DNA of 53,093 bases, taken from Betaproteobacteria bacterium. Its GTDB lineage: Bacteria; Pseudomonadota; Gammaproteobacteria; Burkholderiales; Ferrovaceae. Below are positions 36,240 to 45,325 of the stretch, in pieces; the stretch's first letter is position 1; each line of letters starts with the position of its first letter. Location of the stretch: positions 1 through 53,093 of the forward strand of contig JAGWIW010000011.1 of assembly GCA_028866015.1 (NCBI GenBank), read 5' to 3'. Position numbers and translations under genes: made by a program. The notes under the pieces are model-generated. The model worked only from the letters and a program-made list of their open reading frames with translations, was not told the origin of the DNA and ran no database searches.

Positions 36240-37027
36240 CAATGCAGGGCAAACTGCCCAAGCACATGCTGCACGGCACTGAGTCCGGCCATGGTGAAAC
36301 GCTCGGCCAGGGGTTTGAAGTAAGGCAGTGACAGGGTCAGGGCCACGAACCCTGCGGCGAGCGTGATGGGAAAACCCACCGCAAACAGGTTGAGCTGGGG
36401 GGAGCTTCTGGTCAGCACGCCCAGGGCGATGTTCGTCATCATCAGCACGGCCAGCAGGGGCAGCGCGATCTGCAAGGCATCAAGAAACAGGTTGCCTGCC
36501 CACGACACCAATGTCTGCAATCCCAGGGCGTGCGGCGGCACCGCAGTGACCGGTACGGTGTGGAAGCTGTCGACCAGGGCAGACAGCACGTACAGATGCC
36601 CGTTCATGGAAAGAAAAAGGAGCGACATCAAAACGCCCAGGAACTGGGAAAGGACCGGCTGAAATGAGGCATTCTGGGGATCATAGAAACTGGCGAAGCC
36701 CAGCCCCATCTGAAGCCCGGTCACCTCCCCGGCCATTTCCGCTGCGGCAAAGACCACACGGATCGAAAATCCCATCACGGTGCCGATCAGGATCTGCTCC
36801 AGCAAAACCAGAATGCCCTGTGCCGAACCCGGATCCAGATCCGCTCCGATTTGAAGCGAAGGCGAGACCAGGACCGTCAGCAGCAACGCAAGCCCGATCC
36901 GGGTTTGCAGGGATACTTCGCGGTCACCCAGGATCGGCGTGCTGGCCACAACCGCCAGGATGCGCGCCAGGGGAAATACAAACGCTGCAATCCAGGCCAG
37001 CCACTGGGCACTGGTCACGCTCAGCAT
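36239..37027 (-). CDS. fliR: Flagellar export gate protein FliR
   Basis: A 262-residue membrane protein of the FliPQR export gate core. It has six hydrophobic segments, the early PLARILAVVASTPILGDR and the C-terminal NLFAVGFPITLAAGF. Length is normal for FliR without fusion to FlhB. It follows fliQ after one base, and its stop is joined to the TPR gene. Confidence 0.97.
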   Translation of the reverse strand: MLSVTSAQWLAWIAAFVFPLARILAVVASTPILGDREVSLQTRIGLALLLTVLVSPSLQIGADLDPGSAQGILVLLEQILIGTVMGFSIRVVFAAAEMAGEVTGLQMGLGFASFYDPQNASFQPVLSQFLGVLMSLLFLSMNGHLYVLSALVDSFHTVPVTAVPPHALGLQTLVSWAGNLFLDALQIALPLLAVLMMTNIALGVLTRSSPQLNLFAVGFPITLAAGFVALTLSLPYFKPLAERFTMAGLSAVQHVLGQFALH

Positions 37028-37028
37028 G

Positions 37029-37298
37029 TCACCCCACCATGCCCGGAATGCCGCTGAACAGGCGCCGGATGTAATCCACCATCAGCCCGATCATCCACGG
37101 ACCGGAAACCACCAGAACCAGCACCATGGCCAGCAGTTTGGGAATGAAGGACAGGGTCATTTCGTTGATCTGCGTTGCCGCCTGGAAGATGCTGATCAGC
37201 AGGCCAACACCCAGGGCCGTGAGCAGCAGAGGAGCACTGATCATGATGGTCAGTTCCAGTGCCTGGCGCCCCAGGGTCATGATGCTTTCAGGACTCAC
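37029..37298 (-). CDS. fliQ: Flagellar export gate protein FliQ
   Basis: An 89-residue two-helix membrane protein. The signature VGLLISIFQAATQINEMTLSF and the following KLLAMVLVLVVSGPWM are diagnostic. Start is GTG at 37298 with GAGGAT upstream. It is placed between fliP and fliR as in nearly all flagellar clusters. Confidence 0.97.
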   Translation of the reverse strand: MSPESIMTLGRQALELTIMISAPLLLTALGVGLLISIFQAATQINEMTLSFIPKLLAMVLVLVVSGPWMIGLMVDYIRRLFSGIPGMVG

Positions 37299-37312
37299 GG
37301 ACTATCCTCGCT

Positions 37313-38071
37313 TCAGGTATAAAAACTTTGCACCAGCGAACCGATCAGAAGGTTCCAGCCATCGGCCAGCACAAACAGCATGAGCTTGAATGGCAGTGAA
37401 ATCACGGCCGGTGAAACCATCATCATCCCCATGGACATCAGGACGCTGGCCACCACCATGTCGATGATCAGGAACGGGATGAAAATGACGAAGCCGATCT
37501 GGAATGCCGTTTTGAGTTCGCTCGTCACGTAAGCAGGCACCAGGATTTTCATGGGAACCTGATCGGGTCCCTGCAAGGGACCCGTATTTGCGATTTTCAC
37601 AAACAGGGCCAGATCTTCCTGCCGGGTCTGGCGCAACATGAACGCCCGGAGCGGAACACTGCCGCGATCCACCGCCTGCTCGAAGCTGATCTTGTTTTCG
37701 CTGTAGGGCTGCCAGGCATCCACGTAGATTTTGTCGAGCACCGGCGACATCACAAAAAAAGTGAGGAACAGTGCCAGCCCGATCAGGACCTGGTTGGGCG
37801 GGGAAGACTGGGTTCCCAGCGCTGAGCGCAGCATGGACAACACGATGATGATGCGCGTGAAGCCCGACATCATCAGCAGGATGGCCGGAAGAAACGAGAG
37901 CGAGGTGAGGAACAGCAGGGTCTGCAAGCTGATGGAATAGGTCTGGCCCCCACCAGGCGCCGGGGTGCTGGTGATACCGGCAATTCCGGGGGCTGCAGCC
38001 CAGGCCGCAGGCGCAACAAGACACAGCAGCGCCGCCAGCGGCGCCGCCCGAAGGCAACGATCAAACCGCAT
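37313..38071 (-). CDS. fliP: Flagellar export gate protein FliP
   Basis: A 252-residue membrane protein of the export gate, with a cleavable N-terminal signal (about residues 1-25, ending AAWAAAP) as in E. coli FliP. Core motifs are [20 protein letters not shown], then [19 protein letters not shown] and [20 protein letters not shown]. The frame is open further upstream through fliO, but the ATG at 38071 gives the signal peptide. It overlaps fliO by 11 bases. Confidence 0.97.
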   Translation of the reverse strand: MRFDRCLRAAPLAALLCLVAPAAWAAAPGIAGITSTPAPGGGQTYSISLQTLLFLTSLSFLPAILLMMSGFTRIIIVLSMLRSALGTQSSPPNQVLIGLALFLTFFVMSPVLDKIYVDAWQPYSENKISFEQAVDRGSVPLRAFMLRQTRQEDLALFVKIANTGPLQGPDQVPMKILVPAYVTSELKTAFQIGFVIFIPFLIIDMVVASVLMSMGMMMVSPAVISLPFKLMLFVLADGWNLLIGSLVQSFYT

Positions 38072-38432
38072 GGCCTGGCGCGCCTCCCTGCTTGGGCAAG
38101 GTATGGAGGGTTCTGACCTGTCCCGCCGCGACACCCAGCACCAACCAGGTATCCTGAATTTCCACCAGGACGACGCGCTCACGTTGTCCCACGGCAATGC
38201 TGCTGACCACCTTGAGCTGCCGGCCTGCCCCCTGCTGCGGCAGCTGGACCCGCTTGAGCAGCCAGGCCACCAGAGCGACCACGCCCAGCACCAGAAGCAG
38301 GCTGAAAACCACCTGAAATATGCTTTCCAGGGACAGGACGGACGGCGGCACGTAGCTCGCCTTGGCCGCATCGGCAGCCCATGCTGCCTGGCCCATGCAG
38401 CAGCCCATCCAGAGAATGAACCATCGGGTCAT
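38061..38432 (-). CDS. fliO: Flagellar biosynthesis protein FliO
   Basis: A 123-residue protein with a signal-like N-terminus, one strong transmembrane segment ([20 protein letters not shown], about 40-60) and a cytoplasmic tail with [18 protein letters not shown]. FliO stabilises FliP during gate assembly and is poorly conserved, so position between fliN and fliP strengthens the call. It begins one base inside the fliN stop. Confidence 0.92.
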   Translation of the reverse strand: MTRWFILWMGCCMGQAAWAADAAKASYVPPSVLSLESIFQVVFSLLLVLGVVALVAWLLKRVQLPQQGAGRQLKVVSSIAVGQRERVVLVEIQDTWLVLGVAAGQVRTLHTLPKQGGAPGHAV

Positions 38433-38866
38433 CAGCCACCCCGGCTCAGGCGGCGCATGCGTTCCGAGGGCGTGATGATGTCGGTCAGCCGGATGCCGAA
38501 CTTTTCATTCACCACCACGACTTCGCCCTGGGCAATCAAAAACCCGTTGATCAGGACATCCAGCGGTTCGCCCGCCATGCCGGTCAGCTCCACCACCGAG
38601 CCCTGCGCCAGCTGCAGCAGGTTCTTGATGGGCATCTTGGTCCGCCCCAGCTCCACCGTCAGCTGGACCGGGATATCCATGATCATGTCCAGATCATTGT
38701 GACCCGACATTCCGGCACCCGTGCCGAACTTTTCAAAAACATGGGGCTGGGCCGGAACAGACGTTTCCGGTGCAGCCGTCGTTGGTCCGGCAGATTCGGC
38801 CGCAGCCTGTTCTGCCAGCGCCGCGCCCCAGTCATCCGCGCTGATTTCACCTGCTTCATTGGGCAT
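38432..38866 (-). CDS. fliN: Flagellar motor switch protein FliN
   Basis: A 144-residue C-ring protein. The SpoA domain (about 60-140) has MDIPVQLTVELGRTKMPIKN, then QGSVVELTGMAGEPLDVLIN and FGIRLTDIITPSER. An Ala/Pro/Thr-rich linker precedes it. The frame is open further upstream, but the ATG at 38866 has AGGGAGAG and the usual N-terminus with DDWGAALAEQ. It lies eleven bases after fliM. Confidence 0.97.
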   Translation of the reverse strand: MPNEAGEISADDWGAALAEQAAAESAGPTTAAPETSVPAQPHVFEKFGTGAGMSGHNDLDMIMDIPVQLTVELGRTKMPIKNLLQLAQGSVVELTGMAGEPLDVLINGFLIAQGEVVVVNEKFGIRLTDIITPSERMRRLSRGG

Positions 38867-38877
38867 GATGGCTCTCC

Positions 38878-39861
38878 CTAATTCTGCCCCCCGGCAGTGG
38901 AAAGCATTTTTTCCACCCTGAGCGCATATTGATTGTTGAATACGCCATACCGGCATTCCATGACCGGTACTTTGTCCACGCTGGCAACGACGGTTTCCCC
39001 CATCTCCAGGGGCACCACGTCACCGGCCTTCAATTTCAGCAGCTGCTCCACCTTGAGCTGCATGGTTCCCAGCTCAGCCACCAGCTCCACTTCTGCAGAC
39101 TGGATCTGCCGTGACAGCAATTGCAGCCAGCGCTTGTCCACGGCAAGGTGATCACCCTGCATGGTGCTGTAGAGCAGTTCCCGAATGGGTTCAATCATCG
39201 AGTACGGCATGCAGACGTGAAACGCGCCGCCCAGCCCACCAAACTCCACATCAAACGTGGTCAGGATCACCACTTCGTTCGGCGTGGCAATGTTGGCAAA
39301 CTGCGGATTCATTTCCGAACGGACAAACTCGAATTCCAGGCGATAAACCGCTTCCCACGATTTCGTGTAAGCCTCGAACACCGCGGCAATCAGCTTCTGG
39401 ATGATGCGGTGTTCGGTTTGCGTGAATTCCCGACCTTCCACGCGGGTGTGAAAACGTCCATCGCTGCCGAACATGTTGTCCACCACCAGAAAGACCAGGT
39501 TGGGGTCAAACACGAACAGGGCCGTTCCGCGCAGCGGGTTTGCGTGTATCAGGTTGATGTTCGTGGGCACCGGCAGGTTGCGGATGAACTCGCTGAACTT
39601 GGTCACCCGCAGTTGCCCCACGGACACATCGGCCGTGCGGCGCATCAGGTTGAACAGGGAAATCCTGAACAACCGGGCAAAGCGTTCATTGATGATTTCC
39701 ATGGTGGGCATACGCCCACGAACGATCCGCTCCTGCTTGCCCAGGTTGTAGCTGCGGATGCTGTCCTCATCCCCGGCAGGCTTCTCGGCTTCTTCGCTCT
39801 CGCCGGTCACTCCCCTGAGGAGGGAATCAACTTCTTCTTGGGAGAGAAATTCGTCCGCCAT
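38878..39861 (-). CDS. fliM: Flagellar motor switch protein FliM
   Basis: A 327-residue C-ring protein that binds CheY-P. The N-terminal CheY-binding peptide is LSQEEVDSLLRGV; the middle domain has MPTMEIINERFARLFR, and the C-terminal SpoA domain QLKVEQLLKLKAGDVVPLEM. Length is normal. It lies between fliL and fliN with short gaps. Confidence 0.98.
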   Translation of the reverse strand: MADEFLSQEEVDSLLRGVTGESEEAEKPAGDEDSIRSYNLGKQERIVRGRMPTMEIINERFARLFRISLFNLMRRTADVSVGQLRVTKFSEFIRNLPVPTNINLIHANPLRGTALFVFDPNLVFLVVDNMFGSDGRFHTRVEGREFTQTEHRIIQKLIAAVFEAYTKSWEAVYRLEFEFVRSEMNPQFANIATPNEVVILTTFDVEFGGLGGAFHVCMPYSMIEPIRELLYSTMQGDHLAVDKRWLQLLSRQIQSAEVELVAELGTMQLKVEQLLKLKAGDVVPLEMGETVVASVDKVPVMECRYGVFNNQYALRVEKMLSTAGGQN

Positions 39862-39870
39862 GAATCACAC

Positions 39871-40587
39871 TCACTGGATGATGAACGACGTGAACAGGAC
39901 ATCCACGATGCCGTCACGATTTTCAACAATATCCGCCTGGGCCGGGACAGCCGGGGCAGGCGCCGGGGTGGGGGCTGCCGCCACCGCAGTGCCGGCCGCT
40001 GCCGGAGCTGCGGCTGTCCCCTCGGGGGTGGCTGCCGCCTGAGGCGCAGCTGGTGCGGGCTGTGCTGCCGCATCCGCTGCGGGCGTCGCTGGCCCACCTG
40101 CCGGGGCGGGTGCGCTGGCAACTTCCACTTTGGGGTGCGCCATCACGGTGTGAATTCCCAAAATGGAATTGACCGAGACGATGATCTCCCTGGCCAGCTT
40201 TTTCTTGCCTGCCACCGTGATCAGCTCCGATGCATGTTTGCTGGAAAGGAGCAGCAACAGGTTGCTGCGAATTTCCGGCATGGCGTTCTTGATCTTGTCG
40301 TTCAGGTCCTGGTTATAGAGCTTGAGCGACAATCCCACCTGCAATACCTGATCTCCCTGCTCGTGCTGGAGATTGACGGTAAAAGTATCCAGGGGCACAA
40401 AAATGGGCTGGGCTGAGAGGTTGGCTGCGGGTTTCTGCTCCGCCGCCCCATGTTTATTCCCCTTCAGGAAATACCAGGCCCCACCGCCTCCCAAACCCAA
40501 TACCAGCAGCGCTGCCACCACCAGCAACAGCATTTTTTTCTTGGGCTTTGGAGCGGCTTCCGGCGCTTTCTTGTCTTCTTTGGCCAT
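39871..40587 (-). CDS. fliL: FliL with a long Ala/Pro-rich insert
   Basis: A 238-residue inner-membrane protein that supports stator function and torque. One transmembrane helix (about 19-41) follows a Lys-rich cytoplasmic start. The periplasmic part has FVPLDTFTVNLQ and ends with the FliL tail DGIVDVLFTSFIIQ. About 59 residues (159-217) of almost only Ala, Pro, Thr and Gly separate VNSILG from that tail, making it much longer than E. coli FliL (154). The insert is in frame and conserved motifs flank it, so the gene looks functional. Confidence 0.92.
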   Translation of the reverse strand: MAKEDKKAPEAAPKPKKKMLLLVVAALLVLGLGGGGAWYFLKGNKHGAAEQKPAANLSAQPIFVPLDTFTVNLQHEQGDQVLQVGLSLKLYNQDLNDKIKNAMPEIRSNLLLLLSSKHASELITVAGKKKLAREIIVSVNSILGIHTVMAHPKVEVASAPAPAGGPATPAADAAAQPAPAAPQAAATPEGTAAAPAAAGTAVAAAPTPAPAPAVPAQADIVENRDGIVDVLFTSFIIQ

Positions 40588-40616
40588 TCAGGTTCTCGTC
40601 AGTAGTCTTGGGCAGA

Positions 40617-41813
40617 TCAGGCGAACGTATCCACCAACCCCTGGGAAACCCGGGCAGTGGCCGCTCTTGTGCCTGATTGCAGAGAGGATACCTCAATGAC
40701 GCCATTTCCGGATGATCCCGGATACTGCTGACTGCTCCCGGCAAAGGGGTTTTGGGCGCCCTGCCCTCCCTGGTCACTCACCGACGTGTTGCCCAGCATG
40801 ATGCCGTTATCCGCCAGCATGTCGCGCAGGCGGGGCAGAGCCTGGCTGACCGCCTCACGAACCGCGGCATGGGGCGAAGTGAAAAAGGCACTCGCCTGGT
40901 CACCACTCACATGCAGCACCACCTTGAGAGGCCCCAGATCGGGCGGATTCAGGTGGAGTTCGGCGCTGTGGTCCGTTTGCGTGGTCATCCAGGTGATTTT
41001 CTGGCCCAGCTCATCACCCCAGCGGTTGCTGCCCACGGGGCTGCTGATGGACTGAGGCATGCCCGTACCGGCTGCCGGAGCGTAGGACATGAGCATCTGG
41101 GCCGCCCCCTGCGGTTGGATTGAGGCCGTGGCTGCAGCATCCGAGGCGTGGCTTTCCCGGCTTTGCGGTGCGACATCCCCTGCCGGAATGCTGGCAAGGG
41201 CCGAGGCGGCCTGGGCTGCAGCCTGCTCCAGGCTGCGCGAAAAGGACTCCTGGGGAGCGCCGGTGACCGGAGCGGATTGCCCTCCTGCCGCAGCAATCGC
41301 AGGCTGATCTGCTGCCCCGGGCAGGCCCTGAAAACCGGGCGCCATGAGCTGCGTCTGTGCCGCCAGGGAGGGGGACTGCGGGGAAGATGGCCCGGCCGAT
41401 GAGGACACCGGCTGGCTTGTGGCCAGGGGAACCTGTCCTGGAACCAGCGGCAGTCCCATGAGGGCCGCAACACTTGCGGAGGTCCCTGCCGTGGCATCCG
41501 TCGTGCCGCCGTCCTTCTTCTCAGCCGTCTTGTCGCCAGCCACGGATTTCAACAGTGTCGCATCCGTGGCTGCCGCTGTGGCCGCAGCCGTTGCCGTAGC
41601 CGTCGCCGTAGCCGCCTTGGGCTCAGGGGCTGCCATCTGGCGCGCCAGCACGTCATTGAAATTTTGCCCGGCCGCTCCTCCCTGCGAGTTGCTGCCGTCG
41701 CTGGACGCAGCATTGGTACCGGCCCCGGCATTGGGGTTGACCCCGCCTGCCGCTGCCGCTTGCGACGGGGAGGAAGGCGGGGTGATTCCTGGGGTGATGG
41801 GCATGGATTTCAT
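40617..41813 (-). CDS. fliK: Flagellar hook-length control protein FliK
   Basis: A 398-residue molecular ruler exported by the flagellar system. The N-terminal two thirds are Ala/Ser/Gln-rich and disordered, including a simple Ala-Thr tract near residues 68-85. The C-terminal switch domain has AELHLNPPDLGPLKVVLHVS and LRDMLADNGIMLGN. The frame is open upstream over fliJ, but the ATG at 41813 (MKSMPITPG) is 22 bases after the fliJ stop. Position between fliJ and fliL agrees. Confidence 0.93.
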   Translation of the reverse strand: MKSMPITPGITPPSSPSQAAAAGGVNPNAGAGTNAASSDGSNSQGGAAGQNFNDVLARQMAAPEPKAATATATATAAATAAATDATLLKSVAGDKTAEKKDGGTTDATAGTSASVAALMGLPLVPGQVPLATSQPVSSSAGPSSPQSPSLAAQTQLMAPGFQGLPGAADQPAIAAAGGQSAPVTGAPQESFSRSLEQAAAQAASALASIPAGDVAPQSRESHASDAAATASIQPQGAAQMLMSYAPAAGTGMPQSISSPVGSNRWGDELGQKITWMTTQTDHSAELHLNPPDLGPLKVVLHVSGDQASAFFTSPHAAVREAVSQALPRLRDMLADNGIMLGNTSVSDQGGQGAQNPFAGSSQQYPGSSGNGVIEVSSLQSGTRAATARVSQGLVDTFA

Positions 41814-41835
41814 GACAGGGCTCCCGGGTTCTGGG

Positions 41836-42285
41836 TTACTCGTTGGAGGCATTTCTGGCGGCAAACTGCCCCGCCTGCTCGTCCTGCATCTTCTGTTCCG
41901 TACGCCGGGCCTGCAGCTGCTCTGTTTCCGCATGCCGCTGGGCCAGGGTATCGAAGGATTTCATGCTGCGCTGTGCTTCTGTCAGGGCCTGGCGCCCCGC
42001 CAGGACCGAACGGTTGGCCTGGTCGATGACCCCGCGTTGCTGCTGCACGGCCTCATCCAGGCGATCAAGGAAATTCTGAAAATTGCTGATGCCCACGGAA
42101 TCCATGCCATTGCGGCTCGCTGCCTGGAATTTGTCCTGGTAGTCCTTGCGGAACTGAAGCAGGGTTTCCAGCTTCTTCTGCTCGGAAAGCTGCTGGCGCG
42201 TGAGCTCACCCAGCTTGCGCGTGGCTGATTCGTTTTTGCGCTGGGACAAGTCCAGCAACGGTTGCAATGTAAACGGTTTGGGCAT
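41836..42285 (-). CDS. fliJ: Flagellar export chaperone FliJ
   Basis: A 149-residue, charged, coiled-coil protein that links the FliI ATPase to FlhA. The start FTLQPLLDLSQRKNESATRKLGEL and the heptad-rich helices through residue 140 fit the family. It lies 13 bases after fliI and 22 before fliK. Confidence 0.93.
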   Translation of the reverse strand: MPKPFTLQPLLDLSQRKNESATRKLGELTRQQLSEQKKLETLLQFRKDYQDKFQAASRNGMDSVGISNFQNFLDRLDEAVQQQRGVIDQANRSVLAGRQALTEAQRSMKSFDTLAQRHAETEQLQARRTEQKMQDEQAGQFAARNASNE

Positions 42286-42298
42286 GGTCTACGCCGGG

Positions 42299-43711
42299 TC
42301 ATCCATTATTGTTCTGAAACAGGCCTGAAAAATCCGCCATGGCTGCGGCATGGGTGGTGCGTTCGTCCATGCGCTGCATGAGGAATTTCTCCATGGCGGG
42401 AATACGCGCAATCCCTTCGTCCAGCAAGGGGTCGGTTCCTTTCACGTAGGCCCCGACGCTGATCAGATCGCGGTTGCGCTGGTAATGCGCATAGAGCTGT
42501 TTGAATCGCTGCACCTGGGACACATGCTGGGGATCCACCAGCTGGTTCATGGCCCGGCTGATGGAGCCTTCGATGTCGATGGCCGGATAGTGCCCCTGTT
42601 CCGCCAGGCGCCGCGACAGCACCACATGGCCGTCGAGTATGGCGCGCGCACTGTCGGCGATGGGATCCTGCTGGTCATCGCCTTCGGTCAGCACGGTGTA
42701 AAAGGCGGTGATGGACCCGCCGCCTTCAGTGCCATTTCCGGCACGCTCGACCAACTTGGGCAGTTTGGCAAAAACCGAGGGCGGGTAACCTTTGGTGGCT
42801 GGCGGCTCGCCGATGGCCAGGGCGATTTCCCGTTGCGCCATGGCATAGCGCGTGAGCGAATCCATGATCAGCAGCACGTTTTTGCCCCGGTCGCGAAAAT
42901 ACTCCGCAATGGTGGTGGCATAGGCCGCACCCTGCATGCGGATGAGGGGGCTGGTATCCGCCGGCGCGGCCACCACCACCGAGCGCGCCAGGCCTTCCGA
43001 CCCGAGGATGTCGTTGATGAACTCCTTCACTTCCCGCCCGCGCTCGCCGATCAGGCCCACCACAATGACGTCGGCACTGGTGTAGCGCGCCATCATCCCG
43101 AGCAGCACGCTTTTGCCGACCCCACTGCCCGAGAACAGGCCCATGCGCTGGCCACGGCCCACGGTCAGCAGGGCATTGATGGCCTTGACGCCCACGTCCA
43201 GAACCCCGCGGATCGGCGCCCGGTCCAGCGGGTTGATGGGGCGGCTCTGCAGCGGGGCAGTTTCGGCATCCGGAAGCGGGCCCAGGGCATCCAGCGGCCG
43301 GCCGGCGCCATCCAGCACCCGCCCCAGCAGCAAATCGCCCACGGGAAGGTGGCGCACCAGATCGCTGGCACGACGCCGCGGGTGCGTACGGCGGCTGGCC
43401 GTCCCCAACCCCTGGGCCGGGTCGGCAGGAATGACGCGGGCACCCGGCACCACGCCATGCACATCGTTTTCCGGCATGAGGAACAGGCGATCCCCCGAAA
43501 AGCCCACCACTTCCGCTTCGATGCGATGATTCTGCAATTCCACGATGCAGGTGCTCCCCACCGGCATGCGAAGGCCCACCGCCTCCATGACCAGCCCCGT
43601 CACACGGGTCAGCTGTCCGCTAACCTGCAACGCCTGAACCTGCGAAACGGATTCCCGGGCCATTTCAAGGCCATGGAGCCAGGATTCCTGATGTCGCAGC
43701 GGCGCGTTCAT
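42299..43711 (-). CDS. fliI: Flagellar export ATPase FliI
   Basis: A 470-residue hexameric ATPase of the type III export apparatus. Walker A SGSGVGKS is at residues 194-201, with [14 protein letters not shown] and Walker [21 protein letters not shown] following. A basic stretch [11 protein letters not shown] near 107-117 lies between the N-terminal and catalytic domains. The ATG at 43711 has GGAGGAG five bases upstream and overlaps the fliH stop as ATGA; an upstream GTG (43726) is less likely. Confidence 0.97.
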   Translation of the reverse strand: MNAPLRHQESWLHGLEMARESVSQVQALQVSGQLTRVTGLVMEAVGLRMPVGSTCIVELQNHRIEAEVVGFSGDRLFLMPENDVHGVVPGARVIPADPAQGLGTASRRTHPRRRASDLVRHLPVGDLLLGRVLDGAGRPLDALGPLPDAETAPLQSRPINPLDRAPIRGVLDVGVKAINALLTVGRGQRMGLFSGSGVGKSVLLGMMARYTSADVIVVGLIGERGREVKEFINDILGSEGLARSVVVAAPADTSPLIRMQGAAYATTIAEYFRDRGKNVLLIMDSLTRYAMAQREIALAIGEPPATKGYPPSVFAKLPKLVERAGNGTEGGGSITAFYTVLTEGDDQQDPIADSARAILDGHVVLSRRLAEQGHYPAIDIEGSISRAMNQLVDPQHVSQVQRFKQLYAHYQRNRDLISVGAYVKGTDPLLDEGIARIPAMEKFLMQRMDERTTHAAAMADFSGLFQNNNG

Positions 43712-44337
43712 GGCTCCTCCATCCACTGCGAGTCTTCGCCAAGGCTTGCCACAATCTGCTGCCAGCGCTTGTCCAGCGAAGCATCGATCTGGCTGTGGGT
43801 GGTGTCCACTCGACAGCCGCCGCGCCCAATACCCATGTCCTCAAAAATCTTCCAGCCGGAATGCTCCAGCTGTTCTCCCATCGCGGTACGAACCAGCGCG
43901 GCATCATCCGGATGCAGCGCCAGGCGGGCACCGTGATTGAAATGGGGCAGGCTGCCTACCGCTTCGCGCACCACCTCCAGCACGAGGTCCGGCTTGGTCT
44001 GCAGCGATTTGCGCACCATCTGCCGCGCCACTTCCAGGGAAAGCTTCAGCAGCCCCTGCAGGACTTCCTGGTCCACCTGCTGCAGTTGCCGGTCCAGGGC
44101 TGCAATCAGGCCCGCCAGGCGCTCGGCTTCCTGCGCTGCCCGCTGCCGCCCTTCCGCATAACCGGCCTGATAACCTTCATCGTGGGCCTGCTGATGAATG
44201 CTTTCAAGTTCTCCCGCCGTAGGCAGGGAAGCGACTGCAGTTGCAGACGCTTTGCGGCTGCCGGAGCTGCCAAAGCTGGGGAGCTCCCAGCGCTGATAAG
44301 GGGTCAGATGCTCCTTCGGGGTATCCATGTCAGACAT
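43708..44337 (-). CDS. fliH: Flagellar export ATPase regulator FliH
   Basis: A 209-residue stator-like protein of the export ATPase. It has the Tyr/Gly-rich helix [20 protein letters not shown], similar to FliH GxxxG repeats, and a C-terminal domain ending [20 protein letters not shown]. The N-terminus [10 protein letters not shown] is typical. Several starts are possible: ATG 44337 overlapping the fliG stop (chosen), ATG 44328 or ATG 44346. The stop is fused to the fliI start. Confidence 0.94.
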   Translation of the reverse strand: MSDMDTPKEHLTPYQRWELPSFGSSGSRKASATAVASLPTAGELESIHQQAHDEGYQAGYAEGRQRAAQEAERLAGLIAALDRQLQQVDQEVLQGLLKLSLEVARQMVRKSLQTKPDLVLEVVREAVGSLPHFNHGARLALHPDDAALVRTAMGEQLEHSGWKIFEDMGIGRGGCRVDTTHSQIDASLDKRWQQIVASLGEDSQWMEEP

Positions 44338-45325
44338 AGGCGTCATCGCCTTTTCCACCCAGCACGATCTGGCCTTCGTCAGCCATGCGCCGGACGATCT
44401 TCAGGATTTCCTTCTGCTCGGCTTCCACTTCGCTCAACTTCACCGGACCCTTCGCGTCCAGGTCTTCGCGCATCATTTCAGCCGCACGCTGGGACATGTT
44501 CTTGAAAACCTTCTCGCGCAGCTCGGGGCTTGCTCCCTTGAGTGCCACGATCAGGGATTCCGACTGAACTTCGCGCAGCATGAGCTGGATGCCGCGATCG
44601 TCAATCTCGATCAGGTTGTCGAAGACAAACATTTCGTCGATGATTTTTTGGGCCAGGTCCTGATCGTATCCACGCACCGCTTCGATGACTGACGCTTCCA
44701 GGGCGCCGCCCATGAAATTGAGGATTTCCGCCGCTGCGCGCGAACCGCCCTTGATGCGCTTTTTGGCTGCCGCATTGCCGGTCAGCAGCTTGGTCAGCAC
44801 ATCGTTGAGCTCGCGCAAGGCCACCGGCTGCACACCATCGAGTGTGGCAATGCGCAGCAGGACGTCATTGCGGATGCGCTCCGTGAAAAATCCAAGAACT
44901 CCTGCGCACAGATCCGGCTCCAGATGGACCAGGATGGTGGCAATGATCTGGGGATGTTCGCCGCCGATCAGTTCGGCAATGGATGCGGCATCCATCCATT
45001 TGAGGCTTTCAATGCCGCTGGTGTCCCCGCCATGGAGAATCCGGTCGATCAGGCCGGCAGCTTTGTCATCACCCAATGCACGGGTCAGCATCTTCCGGAT
45101 GTAATCCGAAGAGTCCAGACCAACGGTGGTTTTCTTCGATGCCATGTGGTGAAATTCCTGGAACACCTGGGCAATCTTGTCCCGCGAAAGGCCTTTCAAC
45201 CCCACCATGGCCGCGCTGATTTTCTGGACCTCCTTGGGCTCCAGATGCTTGAGCACTTCGGCAGCCTCGTTTTCGCCGATGGTCATCAGCAATATCGCGC
45301 TTTTGTTGATGCCGTCATCACTCAT
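44330..45325 (-). CDS. fliG: Flagellar motor switch protein FliG
   Basis: A 331-residue C-ring protein that contacts the stators. It has ILLMTIGENEAAEVLKHLEP at the N-terminus, the EHPQ motif in IGGEHPQIIATIL and the C-terminal torque domain with EMFVFDNLIEIDDRGIQ and the charged helix. Length equals E. coli FliG. It overlaps fliF by eight bases and fliH by eight bases. Confidence 0.98.
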   Translation of the reverse strand: MSDDGINKSAILLMTIGENEAAEVLKHLEPKEVQKISAAMVGLKGLSRDKIAQVFQEFHHMASKKTTVGLDSSDYIRKMLTRALGDDKAAGLIDRILHGGDTSGIESLKWMDAASIAELIGGEHPQIIATILVHLEPDLCAGVLGFFTERIRNDVLLRIATLDGVQPVALRELNDVLTKLLTGNAAAKKRIKGGSRAAAEILNFMGGALEASVIEAVRGYDQDLAQKIIDEMFVFDNLIEIDDRGIQLMLREVQSESLIVALKGASPELREKVFKNMSQRAAEMMREDLDAKGPVKLSEVEAEQKEILKIVRRMADEGQIVLGGKGDDAYV

